Shown in pieces: positions 1 through 6,870 of a stretch of DNA of 7,329 bases (positions are counted from its first letter, which is position 1; every line of letters begins with the position of its first letter). The notes under the pieces were generated by a model that was not told where the DNA came from, made no database searches, and saw nothing but the letters and a program-made list of their open reading frames with translations. Source of the stretch: JBBSVE01 sp038233815 (GTDB lineage Bacteria > Pseudomonadota > Alphaproteobacteria > Rhodobacterales > Rhodobacteraceae); NCBI GenBank assembly GCA_038233815.1, contig JBBSVE010000148.1, forward strand, positions 1 to 7,329, read 5' to 3'. The position numbers and the translations under genes were made by a program.

Positions 1-1253
1 CCCCCGAGGATATTTCCGGGCGGGAAATCGAAAGCGGGGAGGTCGATCTGGCGTCGCGCGGATCGGGGGATGTCGTCGACGAGGGTGCGCTGCCTGCTGC
101 GCCTTGCACCGGGTTGCAGACGACGCCCTACCATATGCCGGTCGAGGATTTCATCGCGGGCGACATCGTCACGGCACTTGCGGAATCGTCGGATTATGCG
201 GCACGGCGGGCGGCGGTGGCGCGGTTCAACGCAGGCAGTCGGGTGCTCAAGCGCGGGATCGCCTTGTCGCCGGTGAAGTTCGGGATTTCCTTCACGCTCA
301 CGCATCTCAACCAGGCGGGGGCGCTGGTTCATGTCTATCAGGACGGTTCGGTTCATCTGAACCATGGCGGCACGGAGATGGGTCAGGGCCTGTTTCGCAA
401 GGTGGCGCAGGTGGCCGCGGGTGTCTTCGGGCTTGACGCCGCGGCCGTCCGGGTGACGGCGACGGACACGGCGAAGGTTCCCAACACGTCGGCCACCGCG
501 GCCTCCTCCGGGTCGGACCTGAACGGCATGGCGGCGCAGGCGGCGGCGGGGACGGTGCGCGACCGGATGGCGGCGTTTCTGGCCGGGCGGTTCCAGACCG
601 TGCCCGCCGCCGTCGCGTTCCGGGACGGCATCGTGGCGATCGGGCGCGAGGAGATGCCATTCGGGGAGGCTGTGGCGCTTTGCTATGCGGGGCGGGTGTC
701 GCTATCCTCCACCGGGTTCTATGCCACGCCCAAGATCACCTGGGACCGGGCGCGGGGCCGGGGGCGGCCGTTCCTCTATTTCGCCTACGGGGCGGCGGTG
801 ACGGAAGTCGTGATCGACACGCTGACGGGCGAAAACCGGATCCTGCGCACCGACATCCTCCATGACGCGGGCCAGAGCCTCAACCCAGCGATCGACGTGG
901 GGCAGATCGAGGGCGGCTATGTGCAGGGCGCGGGCTGGCTCACCACCGAGGAGCTGGTCTGGGATGGCGCAGGACGGCTCGCGACGCATGCGCCCTCGAC
1001 CTACAAGATCCCTGCCTGTTCGGACCGCCCCCCGGTCTTCAACGTGGCGCTCTGGGATGCGCCGAACCGGGAGTCGACGGTGGGACGCTCGAAAGCTGTG
1101 GGGGAGCCGCCGCTCATGTTGGGGATCTCCGCCTGGCTGGCGTTGCGGGACGCGGTGGCTGCGGTGGGTGACGCGAGCCGTCCGGTGGCGTTGGACGCGC
1201 CCGCTACGGCGGAACGGGTGCTGGCCGCGGTGGAGGATCAGCAGGGTGTTTGA
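1..1253 (+). CDS. xdhB: Xanthine dehydrogenase, molybdopterin-binding (large) subunit, 3' part
   Basis: This is the C-terminal part of the subunit that carries the molybdenum cofactor and oxidises hypoxanthine to xanthine and xanthine to urate in the cytoplasm. The reading frame is open from base 3 to the TGA at 1251-1253, about 416 codons, so roughly half of a normal XdhB (about 750-800 residues) lies upstream. Family signatures appear in order: TTPYHMP, LKRGIALSPVKFGISF, NHGGTEMGQGL, NTSATAASSG, DVGQIEGGYVQG and AVGEPPLML. The Glu of GEPPL, at 1104-1106, corresponds to the catalytic base known as Glu1261 in bovine enzyme. The conserved Glu and Arg of the substrate pocket lie before the window. 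The first 37 or so codons are not recognisably conserved and may be a variable linker. A TTG at 114 is internal, not a start. The 3' end overlaps xdhC by 8 bases. Confidence 0.96.
   Translation, partial: PEDISGREIESGEVDLASRGSGDVVDEGALPAAPCTGLQTTPYHMPVEDFIAGDIVTALAESSDYAARRAAVARFNAGSRVLKRGIALSPVKFGISFTLTHLNQAGALVHVYQDGSVHLNHGGTEMGQGLFRKVAQVAAGVFGLDAAAVRVTATDTAKVPNTSATAASSGSDLNGMAAQAAAGTVRDRMAAFLAGRFQTVPAAVAFRDGIVAIGREEMPFGEAVALCYAGRVSLSSTGFYATPKITWDRARGRGRPFLYFAYGAAVTEVVIDTLTGENRILRTDILHDAGQSLNPAIDVGQIEGGYVQGAGWLTTEELVWDGAGRLATHAPSTYKIPACSDRPPVFNVALWDAPNRESTVGRSKAVGEPPLMLGISAWLALRDAVAAVGDASRPVALDAPATAERVLAAVEDQQGV
1232..1236 (+). promoter_or_regulatory. Shine-Dalgarno sequence of xdhC, inside xdhB
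   Basis: GGAGG lies nine bases before the GTG at 1246, inside the last codons of xdhB. It supports the GTG as the xdhC start, because no in-frame ATG with a comparable site lies near the beginning of the conserved protein. Confidence 0.7.
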
Positions 1254-2163
1254 CCTCGCGGCCCTTCGCGAGGCTGTGGAGCGACATGGCCGCGTGGCGC
1301 GGGTGGTGATCGCGAGTCTGGAGGGCTCCTCCCCGCGCGAGCCGGGGGCTGCGATGCTGGTCTGGGCGGGGGGGCAGTCCGGTTCCATCGGCGGCGGAGC
1401 GCTGGAATGGGCGGCACGCGGACGGGCGGAAGCGATGCTGGGCCAGGACGTGCGCGTCCGGCTGGACCGCGAGGCGCTGGGGCCGACGCTGGGCCAGTGC
1501 TGCGGCGGCTCCGTGCTGGTGTTGACGGAGCTGTGGGAGGCGGGGCGGATGCCGGTCGTGGAGGATGGCATGGTCGTCCGCCGGGTCGGGACGAGCCACG
1601 GGGACGGGGGGGCCGTCCCGCCCGCCCTTCTGCGTGCCGGACCGTCCGCGCTTTATCTGCAAGGATGGATGGCGGAGCCTGTGGCGGCGCCCGACCGCAC
1701 GCTCTGGGTCTGGGGCGCGGGGCATGTCGGGCGCGCGGTCGTGGGGGTGATGGCCCCCCTGCCCGGCCTTGCGATCACCTGGGTCGACGTGGCGGCGGAC
1801 CGCTATCCCCGCGTCATCCCGGACGGCGTCACGGTCCTGCCCGCCTCTGCGCCTGAGCATCTGGTAAGCCGGGCCGCGCCGGACGCGGAGCACCTTGTCC
1901 TGACCTATTCCCACGCGCTCGATCTGGAGCTGTGCCACCGGCTTCTGGAGCACGGGTTCGGGCGGGCGGGGCTGATCGGGTCGGCCACCAAGGCCGCGCG
2001 GTTCCGCTCGCGGCTGGGCGCGCTAGGCCACAGCGCGCCGGAGATCGCGCGCATCGCGTGCCCGATCGGCGATCCGGCGCTTGGCAAGCATCCGCAGGCG
2101 ATCGCTCTGGGCGTCGCGGTTGCGTTCCTCCACGCGCCTGCCCTGCAACGGGAAGCGGTGTGA
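1246..2163 (+). CDS. xdhC: Xanthine dehydrogenase accessory protein XdhC
   Basis: XdhC binds molybdenum cofactor, promotes its sulfuration and delivers it to the XdhB subunit; this role is known from Rhodobacter capsulatus and is inferred here by family. The protein has 305 residues from a GTG start, close to the usual family length. The N-terminal XdhC/CoxI domain shows GSSPREPGAAM, then GSIGGGALEW, then GQCCGG with Cys85 and Cys86, which belong to the conserved cofactor-handling motif. The C-terminal Rossmann-like domain begins with WGAGHVGRAV (GAGHVG at residues 157-162) and continues through LTYSHALDLELCHRLL, GLIGSATKAARFRSRL and CPIGDPALGKHPQAIALGVA. All of these are typical of the family, and nothing is missing. 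The start was chosen because (M)FDLAALREAV matches the usual N-terminus and has GGAGG upstream. The gene overlaps both neighbours (8 bases with xdhB, 4 with the ATPase gene), which implies translational coupling. Confidence 0.96.
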   Translation: MFDLAALREAVERHGRVARVVIASLEGSSPREPGAAMLVWAGGQSGSIGGGALEWAARGRAEAMLGQDVRVRLDREALGPTLGQCCGGSVLVLTELWEAGRMPVVEDGMVVRRVGTSHGDGGAVPPALLRAGPSALYLQGWMAEPVAAPDRTLWVWGAGHVGRAVVGVMAPLPGLAITWVDVAADRYPRVIPDGVTVLPASAPEHLVSRAAPDAEHLVLTYSHALDLELCHRLLEHGFGRAGLIGSATKAARFRSRLGALGHSAPEIARIACPIGDPALGKHPQAIALGVAVAFLHAPALQREAV

Positions 2164-3683
2164 CGGTGCTTCTGGACATCGCCGGGCTCACCAAGGCCTA
2201 TCCCGGCGTGGTGGCCAACGACGACGTGTCGTTCCGCATCGCGGAGGGGGAGATCCACGCGCTGCTGGGGGAGAACGGGGCCGGGAAATCGACCCTCGTC
2301 AAGATGATCTACGGGCTCGTCAATCCCGACCGGGGGCGAATGCAGCTTGGCGGTGCGCCCTTTGCCCCGTCCGAGCCTCGTGCCGCCCGTGCCGCCGGGG
2401 TGGCGATGGTGTTCCAGCATTTCAGCCTGTTCGAGGCGCTGTCGGTGGCCGAGAACGTGACCCTCGGGATGGAAGATCCGCCCCCGATGCGTGCGTTGTC
2501 GCGACGGATCGCGGACGTGTCCGGCGATTACGGCCTGCCGCTCGACCCGGCGCGGCGGGTGGGCGACCTGTCGGCGGGGGAGCGTCAGCGGGTGGAGATC
2601 GTGCGCTGTCTGCTGCAGAACCCGAAGCTCCTGATCATGGACGAGCCGACCTCGGTTCTGACCCCGCAGGAGGTGGCGATCCTGTTCCGCACGTTGCGCC
2701 AGCTTGCAGCGGAAGGCACCTCGATCCTTTATATCTCGCACAAGCTGGAGGAGATCCGCGCGCTTTGTGACCATGCCACGATCCTCCGTCGCGGCCGCGT
2801 GGTGGGCGCCTGCATCCCGCGCGAGACTGATGCCCGCGCGATGGCGGAGATGATGGTCGGCGCTGTCCTGACCCCGCCCGCCCGCGCGGCCAAGGCCGAC
2901 TGGGGCGCAGGGGCGGCGGCGCTGGAGGTGACAGGGCTGTCGGTCGCCTCCCCGATCCCGTTCGGCACCGCGCTGAAAGCGGTGGGCTTCAGCGTGGCGC
3001 AGGGGGAAATCCTTGGCATCGCCGGGGTTGCGGGGAACGGCCAGGATGAGTTGCTGCTGGCGCTGTCGGGCGAATTGCGCAGCGCGCCGGGTATGGTGCG
3101 CAGTTTCGGCGTGCCGCTGGGCGACAGGGGTCCGGCGGACCGGCGCGCGGCGGGCTTCGTTGCGGCGCCGGAGGACCGGCTTGGCCACGCGGCAGCCCCG
3201 GACATGAGCTTGGTGGAGAATGCGCTTTTGTCCGGGGCGGTGCGCAAGGGGCTCACGCGGCACGGGTTCATCGACTGGACGCGGGCCGGGGTCTGGGCGG
3301 ACGAGGTGGTGGCGACCTACGACGTGCGCACGCCGGGCACCCATGTCGCGGCGCGCGCGCTGTCCGGCGGCAACCTGCAGAAGTTCCTGATCGGGCGGGA
3401 GCTCAGTCAGGCCCCCCGCGTCGTCATCATCAACCAGCCCACATGGGGCGTCGATGCGGCAGCGGCGGCCTTCATCCGGCAGGAGATCCTGGACCGCGCG
3501 CGCGAAGGTGCTGCGGTGGTCGTGATCAGTCAGGATCTCGATGACCTACTGGAGATCTCGGACCGGTTCTGCGCGCTCAACGAAGGCCGCCTGTCGGACA
3601 GCGTGCCCACCGAAGGGCTGACGGTGGAGCGGATCGGCCTGATGATGGGCGGCGCCCACGGGATGGAGGAGGCTGCATGCTGA
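2160..3683 (+). CDS. BMP-type purine/nucleoside ABC importer, double ATP-binding protein
   Basis: This is the cytoplasmic ATPase that powers the importer formed with the next two permeases. It has 507 residues and two nucleotide-binding domains in one chain, the usual form for this family (as in YufO/NupA and RbsA). Domain 1 is complete: Walker A GENGAGKS at 37-44, Q-loop Gln86, signature LSAGE at 137-141, Walker B LLIMDE ending at catalytic Glu162, and H-loop His194. Domain 2 is degenerate: the P-loop reads GVAGNGQD (289-296) without the Lys, the signature LSGGN (401-405) is kept, Walker B ends in NQPT with Gln426 in place of Glu, and the H-loop position is Gln458. Such asymmetry is common in the family. 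The GTG start at 2160 overlaps the xdhC stop as GTGA; (M)TVLLDIAGLTKAYPG is the normal N-terminus. The exact substrate cannot be read from this subunit, but linkage to xdhBC favours a purine. Confidence 0.95.
   Translation: MTVLLDIAGLTKAYPGVVANDDVSFRIAEGEIHALLGENGAGKSTLVKMIYGLVNPDRGRMQLGGAPFAPSEPRAARAAGVAMVFQHFSLFEALSVAENVTLGMEDPPPMRALSRRIADVSGDYGLPLDPARRVGDLSAGERQRVEIVRCLLQNPKLLIMDEPTSVLTPQEVAILFRTLRQLAAEGTSILYISHKLEEIRALCDHATILRRGRVVGACIPRETDARAMAEMMVGAVLTPPARAAKADWGAGAAALEVTGLSVASPIPFGTALKAVGFSVAQGEILGIAGVAGNGQDELLLALSGELRSAPGMVRSFGVPLGDRGPADRRAAGFVAAPEDRLGHAAAPDMSLVENALLSGAVRKGLTRHGFIDWTRAGVWADEVVATYDVRTPGTHVAARALSGGNLQKFLIGRELSQAPRVVIINQPTWGVDAAAAAFIRQEILDRAREGAAVVVISQDLDDLLEISDRFCALNEGRLSDSVPTEGLTVERIGLMMGGAHGMEEAAC
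3665..3672 (+). promoter_or_regulatory. Shine-Dalgarno sequence of the first permease gene
   Basis: GGAGGAGG lies four bases before the ATG at 3677, within the last codons of the ATPase gene. It supports that ATG as the start of the permease and indicates strong coupled initiation. Confidence 0.7.
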
Positions 3684-4762
3684 CGCTGGAAAAGCGGCCC
3701 TCGCCGTCGCGCTTCTGGGTCGGGGCGACGCCGGTGCTGGCGGTGGTCCTGACGATGATCGCGGGCGGGATCATGTTCGCGGCGCTGGGCAAGAACCCGG
3801 TGGAGGCGATCCGCATCATCTTCTGGGACCCGCTCTTCAATCCGCAATATGCCGACTATTCGCGGCCGCAGCTTCTGGTCAAGGCGGCGCCGCTGATCCT
3901 GATCGCGGTGGGACTGTCGCTCGGCTTTCGGGCCGGGATCTGGAACATCGGTGCGGAGGGGCAGTATATCGTGGGTGCCCTCTGTGGCGCCGGAGCGGGC
4001 CTAGCACTTTACCCTCTGGACAACCGGCTGGTGTTTCCGCTGATGGTGGCCGCGGGGGCGCTCGGCGGCTGGGCCTGGGCTATGATCCCTGCAATCCTCA
4101 AGACGCGGTTCAACACCAACGAGATCCTCGTGTCGCTGCTCCTCGTCTATGTGGCCGAGAACCTGCTGACCTCGATGGCGCTGGGGCCTTTGAGGAACCC
4201 CGAGGGTGGCGGTTTTCCCGGATCGCGCAACCTCTCGCAATGGGCGTCGTCCGCGAACCCCGAGCTGATCGCGGGCACCGGCCTGCACTGGGGCGTCGTC
4301 GCCGCCGTCATCGTGGTAATCGCGGCGTGGGTGCTGCTGGAGCGTCATATCCTCGGCTTCCAGATCAAGCTCGCCGGGCAAGCGCCGAGGGCCGCACGCT
4401 TTGCGGGCGTATCACCGTCGCGGCTGATCGTGCTTTGCATGGGGCTGTCAGGCGCGCTGGCGGGGCTTGCCGGCGTGTTCGAGGTGACGGGTCCGGCGGG
4501 ACAGATCACCATCGATTTCGGATCGGGCTACGGCTTCACCGCGATCATCGTGGCGTTCCTCGGTCGGTTGAACCCGATCGGCATCCTGCTGGCGGGGCTC
4601 CTGATGGCGCTGACCTATATCGGGGGGGAGCTGGCGCAGTTCACGCTGGGCTTGCCGGCGGCAGCGATCCAGGCGTTTCAGGGCATGCTTCTGTTCTTCC
4701 TGCTGGCGGTCGACATGCTGTCGAACTACCGCATCCGGCTCGACGCCCGGGGGGTGGCCTGA
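3677..4762 (+). CDS. BMP-type purine/nucleoside ABC importer, permease subunit 1
   Basis: This inner-membrane permease has 361 residues and is the longer of the two channel subunits (YufP/NupB-like, BPD_transp_2 family). Hydrophobic segments are visible at about 15-37, 70-86, 97-112, 119-141 and 150-165, with several more to the C-terminus. Family marks are NIGAEGQ at residues 90-96, FNTNEIL at 145-151, and GQAPRAARFAGV at 234-245, the cytoplasmic coupling loop expected to contact the ATPase. GLAGVFEVTG follows. The N-terminal segment with a long loop before the second helix separates it from the shorter partner permease. Its ATG lies inside the end of the ATPase gene (7-base overlap) and its TGA shares one base with the next ATG. 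It is predicted to form a heterodimer with the product of the following gene. Confidence 0.94.
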   Translation: MLTLEKRPSPSRFWVGATPVLAVVLTMIAGGIMFAALGKNPVEAIRIIFWDPLFNPQYADYSRPQLLVKAAPLILIAVGLSLGFRAGIWNIGAEGQYIVGALCGAGAGLALYPLDNRLVFPLMVAAGALGGWAWAMIPAILKTRFNTNEILVSLLLVYVAENLLTSMALGPLRNPEGGGFPGSRNLSQWASSANPELIAGTGLHWGVVAAVIVVIAAWVLLERHILGFQIKLAGQAPRAARFAGVSPSRLIVLCMGLSGALAGLAGVFEVTGPAGQITIDFGSGYGFTAIIVAFLGRLNPIGILLAGLLMALTYIGGELAQFTLGLPAAAIQAFQGMLLFFLLAVDMLSNYRIRLDARGVA

Positions 4763-5694
4763 TGGACCTGGGCGCAATCAATCCCGCGGTCCTGATCGCA
4801 TCCCTGATGGTCGCCTCCGTGCCGATCACGCTCGCCGCTTTGGGGGAGCTGGTGGTGGAGAAGGCGGGCGTCCTGAACCTCGGCGTCGAGGGGATGATGA
4901 TCATGGGCGCGATCTGCGGCTTCGTGACGGCGGTACATACCGGAAGCCCCGCGATCGGATTTGTCGGCGGGGCGGCGGGCGGGGCCGCGCTGAGCCTTCT
5001 CTTCGCCGCGCTCACGCAGGTCTTTCTCGCCAATCAGGTGGCGAGCGGTCTGGCCCTGACGCTGTTCGGCCTCGGCCTCTCGAGCCTGCTGGGGCAGGGC
5101 TACAACGGCATTAAGCCGCCGCCGCTGGGTGCCGTGCCGTTCGGGCCGCTCAGGGACATTCCGGTGCTGGGGCGGATCCTCTTCGGTCACGATCCGATGG
5201 TCTATCTGTCGATCCTCGCCGTGGCCGCCGTCTGGGCCACGTTGCGGCTCACGCGCGCGGGCCTCATTCTGCGCGCGGTGGGGGAGAGTGCGGAGGCCGC
5301 CCACGCGCTGGGCTACAAGGTGCGGCGCATCCGCGTCATGGCGATCGCCTTCGGCGGCGCGATGGCGGGGCTGGGAGGGGCCTACGTCAGCCTCGTGCGG
5401 GTGCCGCAATGGACTGACGGGATCACGGCGGGGGCGGGATGGATCGCGCTTGCCATCGTGGTCTTCGCAAGCTGGAAGCCGTGGCGCGTGCTGATCGGGG
5501 CGTGGCTCTTTGGCGGGATCACGGTGCTGCAACTGAACCTTCAGGCGGCGGGGGTGCCGATCCCGGTCCAGTATCTGTCGATGTCGCCCTATATTGTCAC
5601 GATCCTCGTCCTCGTCCTCATGTCGTCGGGGCGCGGCCGGGCAAGCCTTGCGGCGCCGGCCGCTCTGGGCCAGAATTTCCATGCTGCGCGGTGA
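4762..5694 (+). CDS. BMP-type purine/nucleoside ABC importer, permease subunit 2
   Basis: This is the second, shorter inner-membrane permease (310 residues, YufQ/NupC-like, BPD_transp_2 family). It shows NLGVEGMM at residues 39-46, equivalent to the NIGAEGQ of its partner, and GESAEAAHALG at 174-184, the coupling loop. GGAMAGLGGAYVSL comes next, then GWIALAIVVFASWKP, a pattern typical of this subunit. Most of the remaining sequence is hydrophobic helix. The start is the ATG that overlaps the preceding TGA as TGATG, after a GGGGGGTGG run that can act as ribosome binding site; the open frame extends far upstream but those codons are a shadow of permease 1. The last 20 or so residues after LMSSG are polar and Ala-rich, probably a cytoplasmic tail. 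Confidence 0.94.
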   Translation: MDLGAINPAVLIASLMVASVPITLAALGELVVEKAGVLNLGVEGMMIMGAICGFVTAVHTGSPAIGFVGGAAGGAALSLLFAALTQVFLANQVASGLALTLFGLGLSSLLGQGYNGIKPPPLGAVPFGPLRDIPVLGRILFGHDPMVYLSILAVAAVWATLRLTRAGLILRAVGESAEAAHALGYKVRRIRVMAIAFGGAMAGLGGAYVSLVRVPQWTDGITAGAGWIALAIVVFASWKPWRVLIGAWLFGGITVLQLNLQAAGVPIPVQYLSMSPYIVTILVLVLMSSGRGRASLAAPAALGQNFHAAR

Positions 5695-5711
5695 TGCAGC
5701 CAATCAGAACG

Positions 5712-5726
5712 GGCCCCACCGGGGTC
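5712..5726 (+). promoter_or_regulatory. Short GC hairpin between permease 2 and the binding-protein gene
   Basis: Six bases on each side can pair (GGCCCC with GGGGTC, one G-U pair) around a three-base ACC loop. It sits in the only intergenic gap of the operon (5695-5746), nine bases before the Shine-Dalgarno of the binding-protein gene. There is no T-run, so it is not a standard terminator. It might stabilise the downstream mRNA end or pause transcription, but function is a guess and a stem this short could be chance in GC-rich DNA. Confidence 0.35.
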
Positions 5727-5734
5727 GGACCAAC

Positions 5735-5739
5735 AGGAG
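5735..5739 (+). promoter_or_regulatory. Shine-Dalgarno sequence of the binding-protein gene
   Basis: AGGAG lies seven bases before the ATG at 5747, an ideal distance. It decides the start against in-frame upstream codons, including a GTG directly before the ATG, and it places the signal peptide at the true N-terminus. Confidence 0.75.
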
Positions 5740-5746
5740 AATAGTG

Positions 5747-6829
5747 ATGAACCGCAGACTTCTCATGGCGACGGTCGCCAGCGTCATGGCCTTCGCAGGC
5801 GCTGCCGGCGCGCAGGGCTTGGACAAGGTCAAGGCCTGTTTCGTTTATGTCGGACCGATCGGCGACGGCGGCTACACCTATCAGCACGACCAGGGCCGCC
5901 TCGATGTGGAGAAGGAGTTCGGCGACAAGGTGACGACCGCCTATCAGGAAAGCGTGCCCGAAGGCGCGGATGCCGAGCGGGTGATGACGCAGATGGCGCT
6001 TTCGGGCTGCAACATCGTCTTCGCCACCTCGTTTGGCTACATGGACCAGCTCAACAACGTGGCCGCGAAGTTCCCCAAGGTGATGTTTGAGCATGCCACC
6101 GGCTACAAACGCGAGCATCCCAACGTCTCGACCTACAACGCCCGTTTTTACGAGGGCCGCGCGGTCGAGGGCACCATCGCGGGAATGATGACGAAATCGA
6201 ACAAGATCGGCTATATCGGCTCCTTCCCGATCCCCGAGGTCATCATGGGCATCAACTCCTACTATCTTGCTGCGAAGAAGGTGAACCCCGACGTCGCGCT
6301 GACCATCGTGTGGGCCAATACCTGGTTTGACCCGGCCAAGGAGGCAGACGCCGCCAAAGCGATGATCGATCAGGGTGTTGACGTGATCGCGAGCCATACC
6401 GACAGCACGGCGCCGCTCGCCGAGGCGGCCAAGACGGGCGGCCGGGTGATCGGCTTCGGGCAAGCCTCCGACATGAAGGAATACAAGCCCAGCCCCCGCG
6501 TCACCTCGATCATCGACAACTGGGGCCCCTACTATATCGAGCGGATCGGCGCGCTGCTCGACGGGACGTACAAGCAGGCCGATTCGTGGGAAGGCATCAA
6601 GGAGAATGTCGTCGAGATCGGCGAGATCACGGCGGTGCCCGATGACGTGAAAGCGGCGGCGGAAACGGTCCGCGACGGCATCGGGGACGGCAGCCTCCAT
6701 CCCTTCACCGGGCCGATCAGGAAGCAGGACGGGTCGGACTGGCTCGCCGACGGGGCTACGGCACCGGACGGCGACCTGCTGGGGATGAACTTCTACGTCG
6801 AGGGTATCTCGGGCGATATTCCGAAGTGA
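5747..6829 (+). CDS. BMP family periplasmic substrate-binding protein (purine/nucleoside importer)
   Basis: This protein captures the substrate in the periplasm and hands it to the two permeases. It has 360 residues. The N-terminus MNRRLLMATVASVMAFAG is a Sec signal peptide with likely cleavage after Ala22 (AGA before Gln23). There is no lipobox Cys, so the mature protein should be soluble, unlike BmpA/PnrA lipoproteins of spirochaetes and Firmicutes. Family motifs run in order: FVYVGPIGDGGYTYQHDQGR (32-51), ESVPEGADAERV, FATSFGYMDQ, FEHATGYK, YNARFYEGRAVEG, GYIGSFPIPEVIMGIN, NTWFDPAKEADAA (from 191), SHTDSTAPL, GFGQASDM, IIDNWGPYYIERI, SLHPFTGPI and DLLGMNFYVEGISGDIPK at the end. The gene is complete. 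There are only two cysteines, Cys31 and Cys88. It is the last transporter gene here and the only one separated by a gap; binding proteins are usually needed in excess. Purine specificity is inferred from the xdhBC neighbours. Confidence 0.96.
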   Translation: MNRRLLMATVASVMAFAGAAGAQGLDKVKACFVYVGPIGDGGYTYQHDQGRLDVEKEFGDKVTTAYQESVPEGADAERVMTQMALSGCNIVFATSFGYMDQLNNVAAKFPKVMFEHATGYKREHPNVSTYNARFYEGRAVEGTIAGMMTKSNKIGYIGSFPIPEVIMGINSYYLAAKKVNPDVALTIVWANTWFDPAKEADAAKAMIDQGVDVIASHTDSTAPLAEAAKTGGRVIGFGQASDMKEYKPSPRVTSIIDNWGPYYIERIGALLDGTYKQADSWEGIKENVVEIGEITAVPDDVKAAAETVRDGIGDGSLHPFTGPIRKQDGSDWLADGATAPDGDLLGMNFYVEGISGDIPK

Positions 6830-6870
6830 TTGGGGGGACCGGGCCGGTCACCACCCGGCTCGGTGCGCTC

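Noticed and set aside
862..1245. Upstream extension of the xdhC frame
   Set aside because: These codons overlap conserved xdhB sequence and are Arg/Trp-rich without family similarity; the GTG at 1246 with GGAGG gives the normal XdhC N-terminus.
702..1571. 289-codon minus-strand open frame over xdhB/xdhC
   Set aside because: Low-complexity Arg/Ser/Pro-rich shadow of conserved + strand genes, with no recognisable motif.
1932..2159. Upstream extension of the ATPase frame into xdhC
   Set aside because: The conserved ATPase N-terminus starts at the GTG at 2160; earlier codons are a shadow of xdhC.
1905..3344. 479-codon open frame on the minus strand across xdhC and the ATPase gene
   Set aside because: It is antisense to two clearly conserved genes, is very rich in Arg, His, Pro and Gly as expected of a GC-rich shadow frame, and shows no known domain.
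4240..4761. Upstream extension of the permease 2 frame
   Set aside because: It lies wholly inside permease 1 in another frame and is polar and Arg/Gly-rich, unlike a membrane protein.
5618..6700. 360-codon minus-strand open frame opposite the binding-protein gene
   Set aside because: The + strand carries an unmistakable complete BMP protein with signal peptide; the reverse frame is a codon-bias shadow.
6837..6849. GACCGG-G-CCGGTC inverted repeat just after the binding-protein stop, as a terminator
   Set aside because: The centre is a single base, too small for a hairpin loop without melting inner pairs, and no T-run follows on the + strand. It may be chance in GC-rich DNA.
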